Source: CAZHUN01 sp043801115 (GTDB lineage: Archaea; Iainarchaeota; Iainarchaeia; Iainarchaeales; UBA10191). From it: a DNA stretch of 10,074 nucleotides. A program made the position numbers and the translations under genes. Below, piece by piece: positions 1 to 5,416 of this stretch. The notes under the pieces were generated by a model. It saw only the letters and a list, made by a program, of their open reading frames with translations. It was not told where the DNA came from and did no database searches. Numbering within the stretch: position 1 is the first letter of the stretch; every line of letters begins with the position of its first letter. The stretch spans positions 1 to 10,074 of the forward strand of contig JAZDMJ010000058.1 in assembly GCA_043801115.1 (NCBI GenBank). The letters are read 5' to 3'.

Positions 1-165
1 GTGGCATACGAGAAAGGGAAGCTTTTGTTCGACGATTTTCTTCTTCAACTCAATCAAGTCGTGCAGGGAGCGAAACGATTTCGCAATAATGAACGCCTGC
101 CTCCAGCGCTGGCTGTACGCTTTCAGCACGTTCAAGTCGTCAAAATACACCAAGTCCAGGTACAT
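1..165 (-). CDS. rnp3: Probable RNase P protein component 3 (Rpp30-like), N-terminal part
   Basis: The gene runs off the left edge; 55 codons are visible from the ATG at 165, with no stop. The peptide starts MYLDLVYFDDLNVLK and ends FLVCH. The visible pattern is strand (YLDLVYF), helix, strand (AFIIAKSF), helix (HDLIELKKKIVEQ), strand (PFLVC), which fits the start of the TIM-barrel fold of archaeal Rpp30/RNase P protein 3. That protein helps the RNase P RNA remove tRNA 5' leaders. Known archaeal gene order supports the call, because rnp3 commonly follows the eL15 gene in the exosome/ribosome gene string, and eL15 lies just upstream on the same strand, separated by one small opposite-strand ORF. 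No Shine-Dalgarno site precedes the ATG, and a TATA-like box lies about 27 bases upstream, so translation is probably leaderless. Identity rests on a short fragment plus context; another TIM-barrel protein is possible. Confidence 0.6.
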   Translation of the reverse strand, partial: MYLDLVYFDDLNVLKAYSQRWRQAFIIAKSFRSLHDLIELKKKIVEQKLPFLVCH

Positions 166-186
166 GCAAGAAAAATGTGACGAAAA

Positions 187-198
187 CAATTAAATAGG
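187..198. promoter_or_regulatory. Shared TATA-like box for two divergent leaderless genes
   Basis: The sequence CAATTAAATAGG reads as a TATA-like element on both strands. Its centre (about 192) lies about 26 bases before the plus-strand ATG at 218 and about 27 bases before the minus-strand ATG at 165. Both distances are the archaeal spacing for transcripts that begin at or next to the start codon, and neither ATG has a Shine-Dalgarno site. The box therefore probably serves both directions. No clear BRE was identified for either side. Confidence 0.5.
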
Positions 199-217
199 TC
201 AAACCAATAAGAAATAC

Positions 218-505
218 ATGGCTATTGAGAAACGACCCAATATCTTGAAACGAAAGAAAATACCCGTGTCAAATGTCCAACGAATCAACGATATTGTCGA
301 CAAAATAGACAACTTAGCAAGACAAAGCAAAAAACTTCGTTCGCTTGCGCACTTATATGAATCAAGGTATCGCGAGGAAACAAATTGGGCACAGGGCGAT
401 TCAAAAAGCAGGAATCGCAATAAAAAAATTGCGAATGATTATATCAGAAAAGCGAACAAACTCGACCAACAAATCGCCAAATTGCACCAAAAGTTGAAAA
501 AATAA
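218..505 (+). CDS. Small basic helical protein of unknown function
   Basis: A 95-aa protein, rich in Lys, Arg, Asn and Gln, that I do not recognise. Residues 20-95 look almost wholly helical, with heptad-like hydrophobic spacing (INDIVDKIDNLARQ; ANKLDQQIAKLHQKL), so a short coiled coil or helical hairpin is likely. There is no signal peptide, membrane segment, cysteine or enzyme motif. The strong positive charge and position between a ribosomal protein gene and an RNase P subunit gene would allow RNA binding, but that is inference. It opens at an ATG about 26 bases from a TATA-like box and its TAA ends two bases before the eL15 stop on the other strand, so the two genes converge with almost no gap. 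The clean fit between neighbours and a plausible leaderless promoter support a real gene. Confidence 0.6.
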   Translation: MAIEKRPNILKRKKIPVSNVQRINDIVDKIDNLARQSKKLRSLAHLYESRYREETNWAQGDSKSRNRNKKIANDYIRKANKLDQQIAKLHQKLKK

Positions 506-507
506 TT

Positions 508-1098
508 CTACTTGCCTTTTCGCTGGTGCGCGCGCTGGGAGGGATAGTTTTTCTCGCTGCCTCTTCCTTTCACCAAGCCGCGACCTTTGCGCTGCGCGGA
601 AGTTTTACCTCTAAAAGCGCGTCCTTTGTTTCCGGGCGTTGCTATCCAGTTCAAATTCTTGTCCGCCAAAATAACAGGATGGGAAGCGTCGAGCATGATG
701 ATTTCGAAATATTTGTGCTTTCCGTCTTCTCCCACCCAGTACGAGTTTAAAACTTCCAGATTCGGAAATTTTCTTGCCGCGCGCTGTTCGGCCATGCTTT
801 GAATGTTCATTCTGCGCGTGAGCTTGCGCACGCCCATTCTCTTCGGCCTTCGGCCGCGGTTGGGCCGCGTGTGGGCTCCGCTTCCTTTGCGAATGCGCAC
901 TCTTGCGAGAACGATGCCCTGCTTTGCTTTGTATCCCAGATGCTTTGCAGTGGACAAATTTGTCGGCTTGTCGATGCGGACAATGCTTTCTTTTTCCCTT
1001 CGAAAGCCTTGCACGCGCTGGCGGAAGAACTCGGCATAGCCTGCCTCTCCGCCGTACTCTTTCTGAAAGGTTTCCTGCAATTTGTTATAGAATGTCAT
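508..1098 (-). CDS. rpl15e: Large ribosomal subunit protein eL15 (L15e)
   Basis: A 196-aa very basic protein, full length for archaeal eL15. It contains the family's characteristic central block: NLSTAKHLGYKAKQGIVLAR, then VRIRKGSGAHTRPNRGRRPK, then the RMGVRKLTRRMNIQSMAEQR region and the SYWVGEDGKHKYFEIIMLD strand pair. The C-terminal tail (KTSAQRKGRGLVKGRGSEKN) is the usual glycine/basic extension that threads into 23S rRNA. eL15 is an archaeal/eukaryotic protein of the 50S subunit, which fixes the domain of the organism. The ATG at 1098 is preceded by GTGA (1105-1108) with six bases of spacing, a weak archaeal Shine-Dalgarno site, and a TATA-like box lies at about 1142-1151. The probable rnp3 gene lies downstream on the same strand, but a plus-strand ORF separates the two. 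No odd residues are obvious. Confidence 0.98.
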   Translation of the reverse strand: MTFYNKLQETFQKEYGGEAGYAEFFRQRVQGFRREKESIVRIDKPTNLSTAKHLGYKAKQGIVLARVRIRKGSGAHTRPNRGRRPKRMGVRKLTRRMNIQSMAEQRAARKFPNLEVLNSYWVGEDGKHKYFEIIMLDASHPVILADKNLNWIATPGNKGRAFRGKTSAQRKGRGLVKGRGSEKNYPSQRAHQRKGK

Positions 1099-1141
1099 TT
1101 AGGCTCACGAAAACGCGAATAAGGATTCTTTCCAGGGAATT

Positions 1142-1151
1142 GTTTTAAAAC
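1142..1151 (-). promoter_or_regulatory. Probable TATA box of the eL15 gene
   Basis: On the minus strand this reads GGTTTTAAAA, centred about 48 bases before the eL15 ATG. Initiation about 25 bases downstream would fall near 1121 and leave a leader of roughly 20 bases that holds the GTGA ribosome-binding site. It is the best AT-rich element in an otherwise mixed region. The assignment rests on spacing alone. Confidence 0.4.
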
Positions 1152-1226
1152 CCGAAGGCCGTTTTTCCCCGGGCTTTTGGTAAAAGGCCGAGCCGAAGGC
1201 TGGAAGAGGGCAGAGTTCTAACCAAA

Positions 1227-1236
1227 CATTTAAAAC
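1227..1236 (+). promoter_or_regulatory. TATA box for the structured leader and tRNA-Val-like gene
   Basis: The element CATTTAAAAC is a good archaeal TATA box and stands out from the GC-rich DNA that follows. Initiation about 25 bases downstream falls near 1257, at the start of the TTGCG arm that pairs with CGCAA at 1317-1321. The 35 bases just before the tRNA (1294-1328) have no TATA-like sequence, so this is the likely promoter for the tRNA and implies an unusually long leader of about 70 bases. Confidence 0.55.
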
Positions 1237-1254
1237 AAATCCCGTTCCTTGATT

Positions 1255-1321
1255 TTGCGGAATCTGTAGTCCTTATGCAGGGTCGAAGACCCTGCGACGG
1301 ACGCGGACCCAACCTACGCAA
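1255..1321 (+). ncRNA. Structured leader or small RNA upstream of tRNA-Val
   Basis: This 67-base segment folds by eye into one long imperfect hairpin. An outer stem pairs TTGCG (1255-1259) with CGCAA (1317-1321). A middle stem pairs GTCC (1269-1272) with GGAC (1299-1302). A strong 7-bp apical stem pairs GCAGGGT (1277-1283) with ACCCTGC (1289-1295) around the loop CGAAG. It begins where a transcript from the TATA box at 1227-1236 should start, and ends seven bases before the tRNA. It could be an independent small RNA or a 5' leader removed by RNase P. It lacks C/D boxes and an ACA box, so it is not an evident snoRNA-like guide, and it does not fold as a tRNA. Function unknown. Confidence 0.4.
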
Positions 1322-1328
1322 TGGTTGT

Positions 1329-1400
1329 GGGCCTATCGTCTATCGGCTAGGATATGTCCTTGACATGGACAGGGGGGCAGTCCGACTCTGCCTAGGCCCA
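1329..1400 (+). tRNA. tRNA-Val (anticodon GAC), atypical
   Basis: 72 bases fold as a full cloverleaf. The acceptor stem GGGCCTA/TAGGCCC has seven perfect pairs and the discriminator is A. The D arm is GTCT-ATCGGCTA-GGAT with G18G19. The anticodon arm is TGTCC-TTGACAT-GGACA, giving anticodon GAC, and TTGACAT is a usual valine loop. The variable loop is GGGG and the T arm is GGCAG-TCCGACT-CTGCC. CCA is not encoded, as is common in archaea. Two points are off. Position 55 is C instead of the near-universal U, so the G18-U55 contact is changed. The 15-48 (Levitt) pair would be U-G instead of purine-pyrimidine. The stems are intact, so it may be functional in a divergent lineage, or a decaying or repurposed copy. 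A T-rich tract follows at 1408-1419. Confidence 0.8.
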
Positions 1401-1407
1401 AAACCCC

Positions 1408-1422
1408 CTCCTTCTTTTTATA
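1408..1422 (+). promoter_or_regulatory. T-rich tRNA terminator overlapping the TATA box of the next gene
   Basis: CTCCTTCTTTTTATA combines two signals. The pyrimidine/T run just after the tRNA-Val-like gene is a typical archaeal terminator. Its 3' part, TTTTTATA at 1415-1422, is centred about 27 bases before the ATG at 1446, the right distance for a leaderless transcript of the membrane-protein gene. No Shine-Dalgarno site precedes that ATG. Confidence 0.5.
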
Positions 1423-1445
1423 CTTGAAACGCTTTTTGAGTCCCT

Positions 1446-2063
1446 ATGACGGTGTCGAAAGAAGGAAGGGACAGAATCGAATTGTACGCGAAGGCGGGAA
1501 AGAGCGAGAATTACATTTTGGACAAAGTAAAAAAGGACGAAAAAGAAGCGAGCGCGAAAGCACTGGAAGAACTCGCGCACCAGGCGCTGGAAAAGTACAA
1601 GCGGAGGAACGCGTCCGAACTCGAAATGCTCGCCTCTCCCATCCTCGTAATAGCTATTGTCGTTGTTTTGGGCATTGCCGTATTCGTTTTTTTTGTCAAC
1701 AATTCAGAGTTTGTCGGAAAAGACTGCAACGGAAACGAAAAAACCATCAAGGTTTCAGCGAGTCTGGACTTGAGAGAGCAAGTCGTGAGCGCGCTCCAGT
1801 TCATGCAGCAAAAAGACTGCGCAGCATTCTCTTACGTGGCCGAGAATTCGCCCCAAATCAATATTGAAAAAAACGGCAAGCCGACTGATGCGCGCGTTTC
1901 CGGCGCGGAATTCGTCGACTTGTACACGGTAGCGCCCAACAACGGAATATGGATGACGCGCCTGCTGGTGGATGCGTGCTTGAAAGAAGACGAAAGCAAT
2001 ACGGGAATGGATTGTTACGAGAAAGCGAAAGCGAGAGTGGAAGACCTCAACGTTTGGACGTAA
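1446..2063 (+). CDS. Single-pass membrane protein with cysteine-bearing outer domain
   Basis: A 205-aa protein that I do not recognise by family. Residues 1-60 are charged and helical (EGRDRIELYAKAGKSENYIL then Lys/Glu/Ala-rich), suitable for a short cytoplasmic coiled coil. Residues 62-84 (LASPILVIAIVVVLGIAVFV and on) form one clear transmembrane helix. With Lys/Arg just before it (YKRR), the N terminus should be inside and residues 85-205 outside. The outer domain holds four cysteines (C94, C125, C178, C190), an even number that would allow two disulfides. The ATG at 1446 fits a leaderless transcript from TTTTTATA at 1415-1422. Its last 17 bases overlap the end of the convergent coiled-coil gene. 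A role at the cell envelope is plausible, but no enzymatic motif is visible. Confidence 0.8.
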   Translation: MTVSKEGRDRIELYAKAGKSENYILDKVKKDEKEASAKALEELAHQALEKYKRRNASELEMLASPILVIAIVVVLGIAVFVFFVNNSEFVGKDCNGNEKTIKVSASLDLREQVVSALQFMQQKDCAAFSYVAENSPQINIEKNGKPTDARVSGAEFVDLYTVAPNNGIWMTRLLVDACLKEDESNTGMDCYEKAKARVEDLNVWT

Positions 2064-3378
2064 TCGGTTTTTGCTTTTTCTTCTTCTCGACCCACTTTTC
2101 CATTCCCTCTCCAATCTCTTTCGCAAACTCTTTTTCAAAATCTTCCAATTCCTTGATCTTCGCGTCGATTTCTTCCGCGCGCTTGTCGGCCAATTGATTT
2201 AACTTCGCGCGCAATTCGTTGAACTGCGAAGCGGCCGTATTGAATTGTGAAACGCTCTTTTGAACGACGGCTTTGAACTGCTGCTGGAAAGAGTTCAATT
2301 CCTCGATTTTTTCCTTCAACTCTTTTTCCGTCATGGTTTGAATTCGAACGCTTGAAGAAGGCGCGGGCGGACGCTTTTTCACGCTCTCCAACTGGCTGGC
2401 CAGTTCGGCCATCTGCGACTTCAACGACCTGACTTGTTCGTCGGTTTCCGGAGAAGCGGGAGAACGCGAGGCTTGTCCTATTTTTTTTGAAATGATTTCG
2501 TCAATCTTGTCCTCCGCCGAAGCCATGAAAGAGTTTGCAATCTGCTGTTCGAGTTCCAAGGTTTTTGAAATGCGCAAGTCCATGTCTTTCAGTTTCTGCT
2601 GCGCTTCATCCAAAAACGATTTCATCTTTTGCTGCGAGTCGGACAGGTTTTTTGAACTGTCCATGGAAACCCTCTTGGTCGCCTGGTCGGCCTCGGCCAG
2701 TTTTTCACTCACTTCTTCGAGCAACGAAGAAGAAATCTGCTTTTGCGCTTCCAGTTTTTGCAAGTTTCCCTGCAGTTCCGAGTTCATTTTTTTCAGTTCG
2801 GCCATCTGGCTCTGCACTACTGATTCCAATTCTTTCGAGCGCGCGCCCAGTTCCGCGGACGCTTTGGAAAGGAATAACGTTTTTTGAGAATCCATCAATA
2901 CTTGGAATTTTTCGGACTCTTTTTTCACGCGCGCTTCGATTTTGTCGTCCAGCTCGGAGTCGATTTCCTGCTTGAGCTCTTTCATTTCCTGCAGTTTTTC
3001 GTTGATGGAAACGACGATTCCCTTCTTCCACATGTCCCCCAAGTCTGCTTCGACTTCTTCCGACTCCTTCTCCGCGCTTTTTTTCGGCACAGGAAGGGGT
3101 TTGGGCGGAGAAACGGTTTCTGGAATGTTGGGCGTTTGTTCTTCAAAGCGCTCGAAACGGTTTTCGTCCTTCAACACTTCCTTGTCTTCCACTTGCTTTC
3201 GCTGCAATCGTCTAGGAACTTCGGCGGGCTTTTTGCCCCGCACTTCGTCCAACAAGCCGCGCGCTTCCATTTCAGAAATGCCCACGTCTTTCAAGTTTTG
3301 GACGATTTCGTCGTCCGAAACGCCCTTCAAGGACAGCATTTTGCGCACGGCATCCAACAACACTTCACGCTTGCCCAT
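2047..3378 (-). CDS. Long coiled-coil protein with N-terminal helical (UBA-like) domain
   Basis: A 443-aa protein with no assigned function. Residues 1-46 form a compact helical domain (GVSDDEIVQNLKDVGISEME, ARGLLDEVR) similar in pattern to UBA-like three-helix modules. Residues 47-105 are a Pro/Glu/Lys-rich linker (SPPKPLPVPKK). From about 110 to 315 and again 330-430 the sequence is dominated by Lys, Glu, Gln, Ser and Leu in heptad-like runs, separated by a Pro/Ser break (RPPAPSSS), so a long rod is expected. There is no membrane segment and no ATPase motif, so it is not an SMC or Rad50. I start it at the ATG at 3378: a TATA-like CTTTTTAAAC at 3400-3409 lies 26 bases upstream and suggests leaderless translation. 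A TTG three codons earlier is less likely. Its 3' end overlaps the membrane-protein gene by 17 bases. A scaffolding role is inference. Confidence 0.85.
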   Translation of the reverse strand: MGKREVLLDAVRKMLSLKGVSDDEIVQNLKDVGISEMEARGLLDEVRGKKPAEVPRRLQRKQVEDKEVLKDENRFERFEEQTPNIPETVSPPKPLPVPKKSAEKESEEVEADLGDMWKKGIVVSINEKLQEMKELKQEIDSELDDKIEARVKKESEKFQVLMDSQKTLFLSKASAELGARSKELESVVQSQMAELKKMNSELQGNLQKLEAQKQISSSLLEEVSEKLAEADQATKRVSMDSSKNLSDSQQKMKSFLDEAQQKLKDMDLRISKTLELEQQIANSFMASAEDKIDEIISKKIGQASRSPASPETDEQVRSLKSQMAELASQLESVKKRPPAPSSSVRIQTMTEKELKEKIEELNSFQQQFKAVVQKSVSQFNTAASQFNELRAKLNQLADKRAEEIDAKIKELEDFEKEFAKEIGEGMEKWVEKKKKQKPITSKR

Positions 3379-3399
3379 GCACTCCAATAGGCTTTTTCA

Positions 3400-3409
3400 G
3401 TTTAAAAAG
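3400..3409 (-). promoter_or_regulatory. TATA box of the coiled-coil protein gene
   Basis: On the minus strand this reads CTTTTTAAAC, centred 26 bases before the ATG at 3378. That spacing fits a leaderless transcript and favours this ATG over the upstream TTG. A GGAG sits only three bases before the ATG, too close for a normal ribosome-binding site. Confidence 0.5.
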
Positions 3410-3442
3410 GCAAGCGAAAAAGGGCGAATGGGGTGCCCGCTC

Positions 3443-4174
3443 TTACATTCGGGCCATATCATACAAGCATTTTTCTTTCAAGTCGTAGTGACCGTTTTCG
3501 AACTTGTTTTTCGGGTTTTTGAGCTTGAAAAAGTTTTTCCGAAAAAAGTATGTTTTTGCGTTTAACGGCTTTCCCGGATAGCTGTATAGAATCCATTTTT
3601 CGTGGTCTTCGACAAAGTCGTTCCGCAATCTTACTTTTCCCTTTTGAATCAAATAAGTCATGACGATTTCTTCCAGAAAAAAATTGACCTGGTTTTCGTC
3701 CAACTGTCCTTTGTTGTATTCTTGGAAGTCCTTTTGCACTGCTTCTTTGAACCCAGAATCGGACGAGTAGATTTCTTTCGCTTCGCTCAAGTAATTGGTA
3801 AAGCTTTCCGCGTCCAAATAGAGCTGGTTCCACACCGAAAACGAGAATGCTTTGGGAATGTATTTGGGCATTCCGCTCTTCGCCGACTCTTTTTGCAAGA
3901 TTTTCAAAAACTCGTTCTTGTGGCTGATAATCAACTGGCCGAATTTTTTCTTGAGCTCGCTGGCCGTCTTTTCCGAATTGAAGTACAAGTAGTCGCTGTA
4001 AACGAAATTCAAACCAACTGCAGGCTTTGAAATTTTTGAAGGGCTGAAAATGCGCATGTACTCATAGCACTTTTGAGCCGACTGGGAAGTCGAAATATTG
4101 CTCATCGAAATCGGAAAAAGCAAGATGCCTTCCTGTGCGGGCAACTTGTTGATATCGAAAAATTGCTCTGACAT
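3443..4174 (-). CDS. Divergent tRNA-dependent cyclodipeptide synthase-like protein
   Basis: A 243-aa protein of the usual length for cyclodipeptide synthases (CDPS), which join two amino acids taken from aminoacyl-tRNAs into a cyclic dipeptide. Compared from memory with AlbC of Streptomyces noursei, LLFPISMSN at 18-26 lines up with the loop carrying catalytic Ser37, giving S23 and N26. A strand LNFVYSD (55-61) then a basic helix (SELKKKFGQ) follow. NFFLEE at 164-169 matches the NYVLAE motif, keeping E169 for Glu182 but with F165 for Tyr178. YP at 199-200 resembles the signature of the XYP subfamily, though N26 is more like the NYQ type. The S23-E169 distance (146) nearly equals that in AlbC (145). 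The E169-Y199 distance is about 10 longer. The start is the ATG three bases after tRNA-Ala; upstream codons lie inside the tRNA. The family call is a manual alignment and uncertain. Confidence 0.55.
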   Translation of the reverse strand: MSEQFFDINKLPAQEGILLFPISMSNISTSQSAQKCYEYMRIFSPSKISKPAVGLNFVYSDYLYFNSEKTASELKKKFGQLIISHKNEFLKILQKESAKSGMPKYIPKAFSFSVWNQLYLDAESFTNYLSEAKEIYSSDSGFKEAVQKDFQEYNKGQLDENQVNFFLEEIVMTYLIQKGKVRLRNDFVEDHEKWILYSYPGKPLNAKTYFFRKNFFKLKNPKNKFENGHYDLKEKCLYDMARM

Positions 4175-4177
4175 AAA

Positions 4178-4248
4178 TGGACCCAGCGGGAATCGAACCC
4201 GCATCGTCTCCATGCCATGGGGATATCCTACCGTTAGACTATGGGCCC
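4178..4248 (-). tRNA. tRNA-Ala (anticodon GGC)
   Basis: 71 bases form a complete cloverleaf on the minus strand. The acceptor stem is GGGCCCA/TGGGTCC, which includes the G3-U70 wobble pair that identifies alanine tRNAs, and the discriminator is A. The D arm is GTCT-AACGGTA-GGAT, the anticodon arm TCCCC-ATGGCAT-GGAGA with anticodon GGC, the variable loop CGAT, and the T arm GCGGG-TTCGATT-CCCGC. The A15-U48 pair and T-loop are normal. The anticodon stem has one C-A mismatch in its middle (29-41). CCA is not encoded. A good TATA box lies 29 bases upstream. The cyclodipeptide synthase-like gene starts three bases after its 3' end, so the two are very probably on one transcript, cut by tRNA 3' processing. 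Confidence 0.95.
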
Positions 4249-4271
4249 ATTGAAGGGAGTTTGTGCAAGAG

Positions 4272-4284
4272 AAATTTTAAAGGT
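4272..4284 (-). promoter_or_regulatory. TATA box of tRNA-Ala and the downstream gene
   Basis: On the minus strand this reads ACCTTTAAAATTT, centred about 29 bases before the tRNA 5' end. It is the standard position for an archaeal tRNA promoter. It lies immediately next to the 3' end of the 291-aa protein gene. It probably also drives the cyclodipeptide synthase-like gene. Confidence 0.65.
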
Positions 4285-4285
4285 G

Positions 4286-5161
4286 CTACTTTCCTTGTTC
4301 GAGCTTGGCGATTTGGTTTCGGAACTCTTCCGTCTGGCGGACGACATCGTCTTCGAACCCGGACCATTCTTTCTTTTTCTCGGCCCCCGGGCTTAGCAGG
4401 TTTCGAACGGAAAACGAAAACGCGCTCTCCCTGCCTCTCCAATTCGTATCCGAGCCGAACAAGGCCCAATGCCTCGCCTCATACGCTGGCCAAGAATATA
4501 TTCTACCCAAGAGAACTTCCATTCCGATTTGGTGCAACAGTTTGTATTCGAGCAAGGATTTTCCGCTGTCAAACGAAGTCAGCGAGCGGTACTTTCGGAC
4601 TGTTTTGTTCAACTCTTTCGGGGAAAGCAAGAGCGTTCGCCCCCGCAACTCAATCAAATCGTCGATTAATTTTTGTTCTCGCGGGAAAAAATAGCCTTTC
4701 GGCAGCCGTTGCGAAGTGAATACTTTTCCGTTCCACACTTTCCGAATCCATTCAATGCGAGTCTGCAAAAAAGGCTTGACGGAAGCGGATGCAACCTCCC
4801 TTTTGACAATCGTGTCGCGCAGCATTTTGACGAATTTTCGTTCTACGGGCGAACGCGATTCTTTGTACTCCAAATTGGACGGCAAAAGCTTGTAGTCCAG
4901 TAATGCCTTAATGTCGTTCAATTCTTTTTCGTGAAACAGTTTTGACTTTTTGAGGAGTTCAATATCTTTCAAGTCCGAATCCAGAACTTTTTTGACCAGT
5001 TCGGCCTTTCGTGCCAAAATTTCGTCCCACTCGGGCACTTTGGAAAGGCTTCCCTCGCCCGGATGCCCCCAATTAACAGGCGCTTTCGTCGTATGGGACA
5101 GAATGCGACTGACGCGTCTTCTTAGAACAATATACGGGGACGGAGCAGAAGCGCGGCCCAT
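4286..5161 (-). CDS. Uncharacterised basic 291-aa protein
   Basis: I do not recognise this protein. The first 45 residues are basic and Pro/Gly-containing (VLRRRVSRILSHTT, NWGHPGEG). Residues 45-95 look like a charged helical hairpin (KAELVKKVLDSDLKDIELLK). Residues 105-205 are rich in Lys/Arg with helical runs (VERKFVKMLRD, EQKLIDDLIELRGRTLLL). Residues 205-250 are more hydrophobic and aromatic (VLLGRIYSWPAYEARHWALF) and the C-terminal 30 residues are again helical. There is no membrane helix, zinc motif or P-loop. The ATG at 5161 has a good ribosome site: GAGG (5169-5172), inside the stop region of the Sm-like gene, seven bases before the start, so the two genes are translated from one operon. 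Coupling with an Sm-like RNA-binding protein and strong basicity would suit an RNA-related role, but this is inference. Confidence 0.8.
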   Translation of the reverse strand: MGRASAPSPYIVLRRRVSRILSHTTKAPVNWGHPGEGSLSKVPEWDEILARKAELVKKVLDSDLKDIELLKKSKLFHEKELNDIKALLDYKLLPSNLEYKESRSPVERKFVKMLRDTIVKREVASASVKPFLQTRIEWIRKVWNGKVFTSQRLPKGYFFPREQKLIDDLIELRGRTLLLSPKELNKTVRKYRSLTSFDSGKSLLEYKLLHQIGMEVLLGRIYSWPAYEARHWALFGSDTNWRGRESAFSFSVRNLLSPGAEKKKEWSGFEDDVVRQTEEFRNQIAKLEQGK

Positions 5162-5170
5162 TTTGCCGCC

Positions 5171-5389
5171 TCACGGGCTAATCAGGAGTACGTTGTCTCC
5201 GCGGAGAATCAATTTGCCGTACTTGGTCTTGGACTCGCCGTTCAGCATTTCTTCCGCGCCGTCCAGCACGATGTTCATGTGAACATCGAACGCTTTCAAG
5301 GTTCCGCGAAATCTCAAGTCGCCTTTTAATACGACCAACACTTCTTTTCCAATGGAATCATTCAACAAGTCGAAAGGTCTAGAAGTCAT
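5171..5389 (-). CDS. Sm-like archaeal protein (Lsm/SmAP)
   Basis: A 72-aa protein that matches archaeal SmAP throughout. The start MTSRPFDLLNDSIGKEVLVV gives the N-terminal helix and first strand. The Sm1 motif follows (VVLKGDLRFRGTLKAFDVHM, then NIVLD, with the RNA-binding Asp-x-His-Met-Asn). The Sm2 motif is KLILRGDNVLLI, with the RGDNV sequence typical of the family. These proteins form heptameric rings that bind U-rich RNA, and many archaea encode one next to translation or RNA-processing genes. I place the start at the ATG at 5389: GGTG lies five bases upstream and the sequence aligns with other family N termini. A GTG at 5401 would add four residues but has no well-placed ribosome site. 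It follows minD by 27 bases and precedes the 291-aa gene by nine, in one operon. Confidence 0.95.
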   Translation of the reverse strand: MTSRPFDLLNDSIGKEVLVVLKGDLRFRGTLKAFDVHMNIVLDGAEEMLNGESKTKYGKLILRGDNVLLISP

Positions 5390-5416
5390 AAAAACACCCA
5401 CACTCCCTCAAGCAGC

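Noticed and set aside
1150..1205. GC-rich stretch with two CCGAAGGC copies as a separate small RNA
   Set aside because: The possible pairings are short and interrupted, and there is no clear promoter of its own.
1255..1321. Leader hairpin as a tRNA, C/D RNA or H/ACA RNA
   Set aside because: There is no T arm with a seven-base TTCRANY loop, no TGATGA or CTGA boxes and no ACA after the lower stem, so only a generic structured RNA is supported.
2942..3565. 207-codon plus-strand open frame opposite the coiled-coil gene
   Set aside because: Its Ser/Phe-rich composition is the expected reverse reading of Glu/Lys-rich coiled coil codons.
4175..4213. N-terminal extension (METMRVRFPLGPF) of the cyclodipeptide synthase-like protein
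   Set aside because: These codons lie inside and next to the tRNA-Ala gene. The ATG at 4174 is the natural start after tRNA processing.
4177..4719. 180-codon plus-strand open frame across tRNA-Ala
   Set aside because: It runs through a tRNA gene and opposite the 291-aa gene; the sequence looks random.
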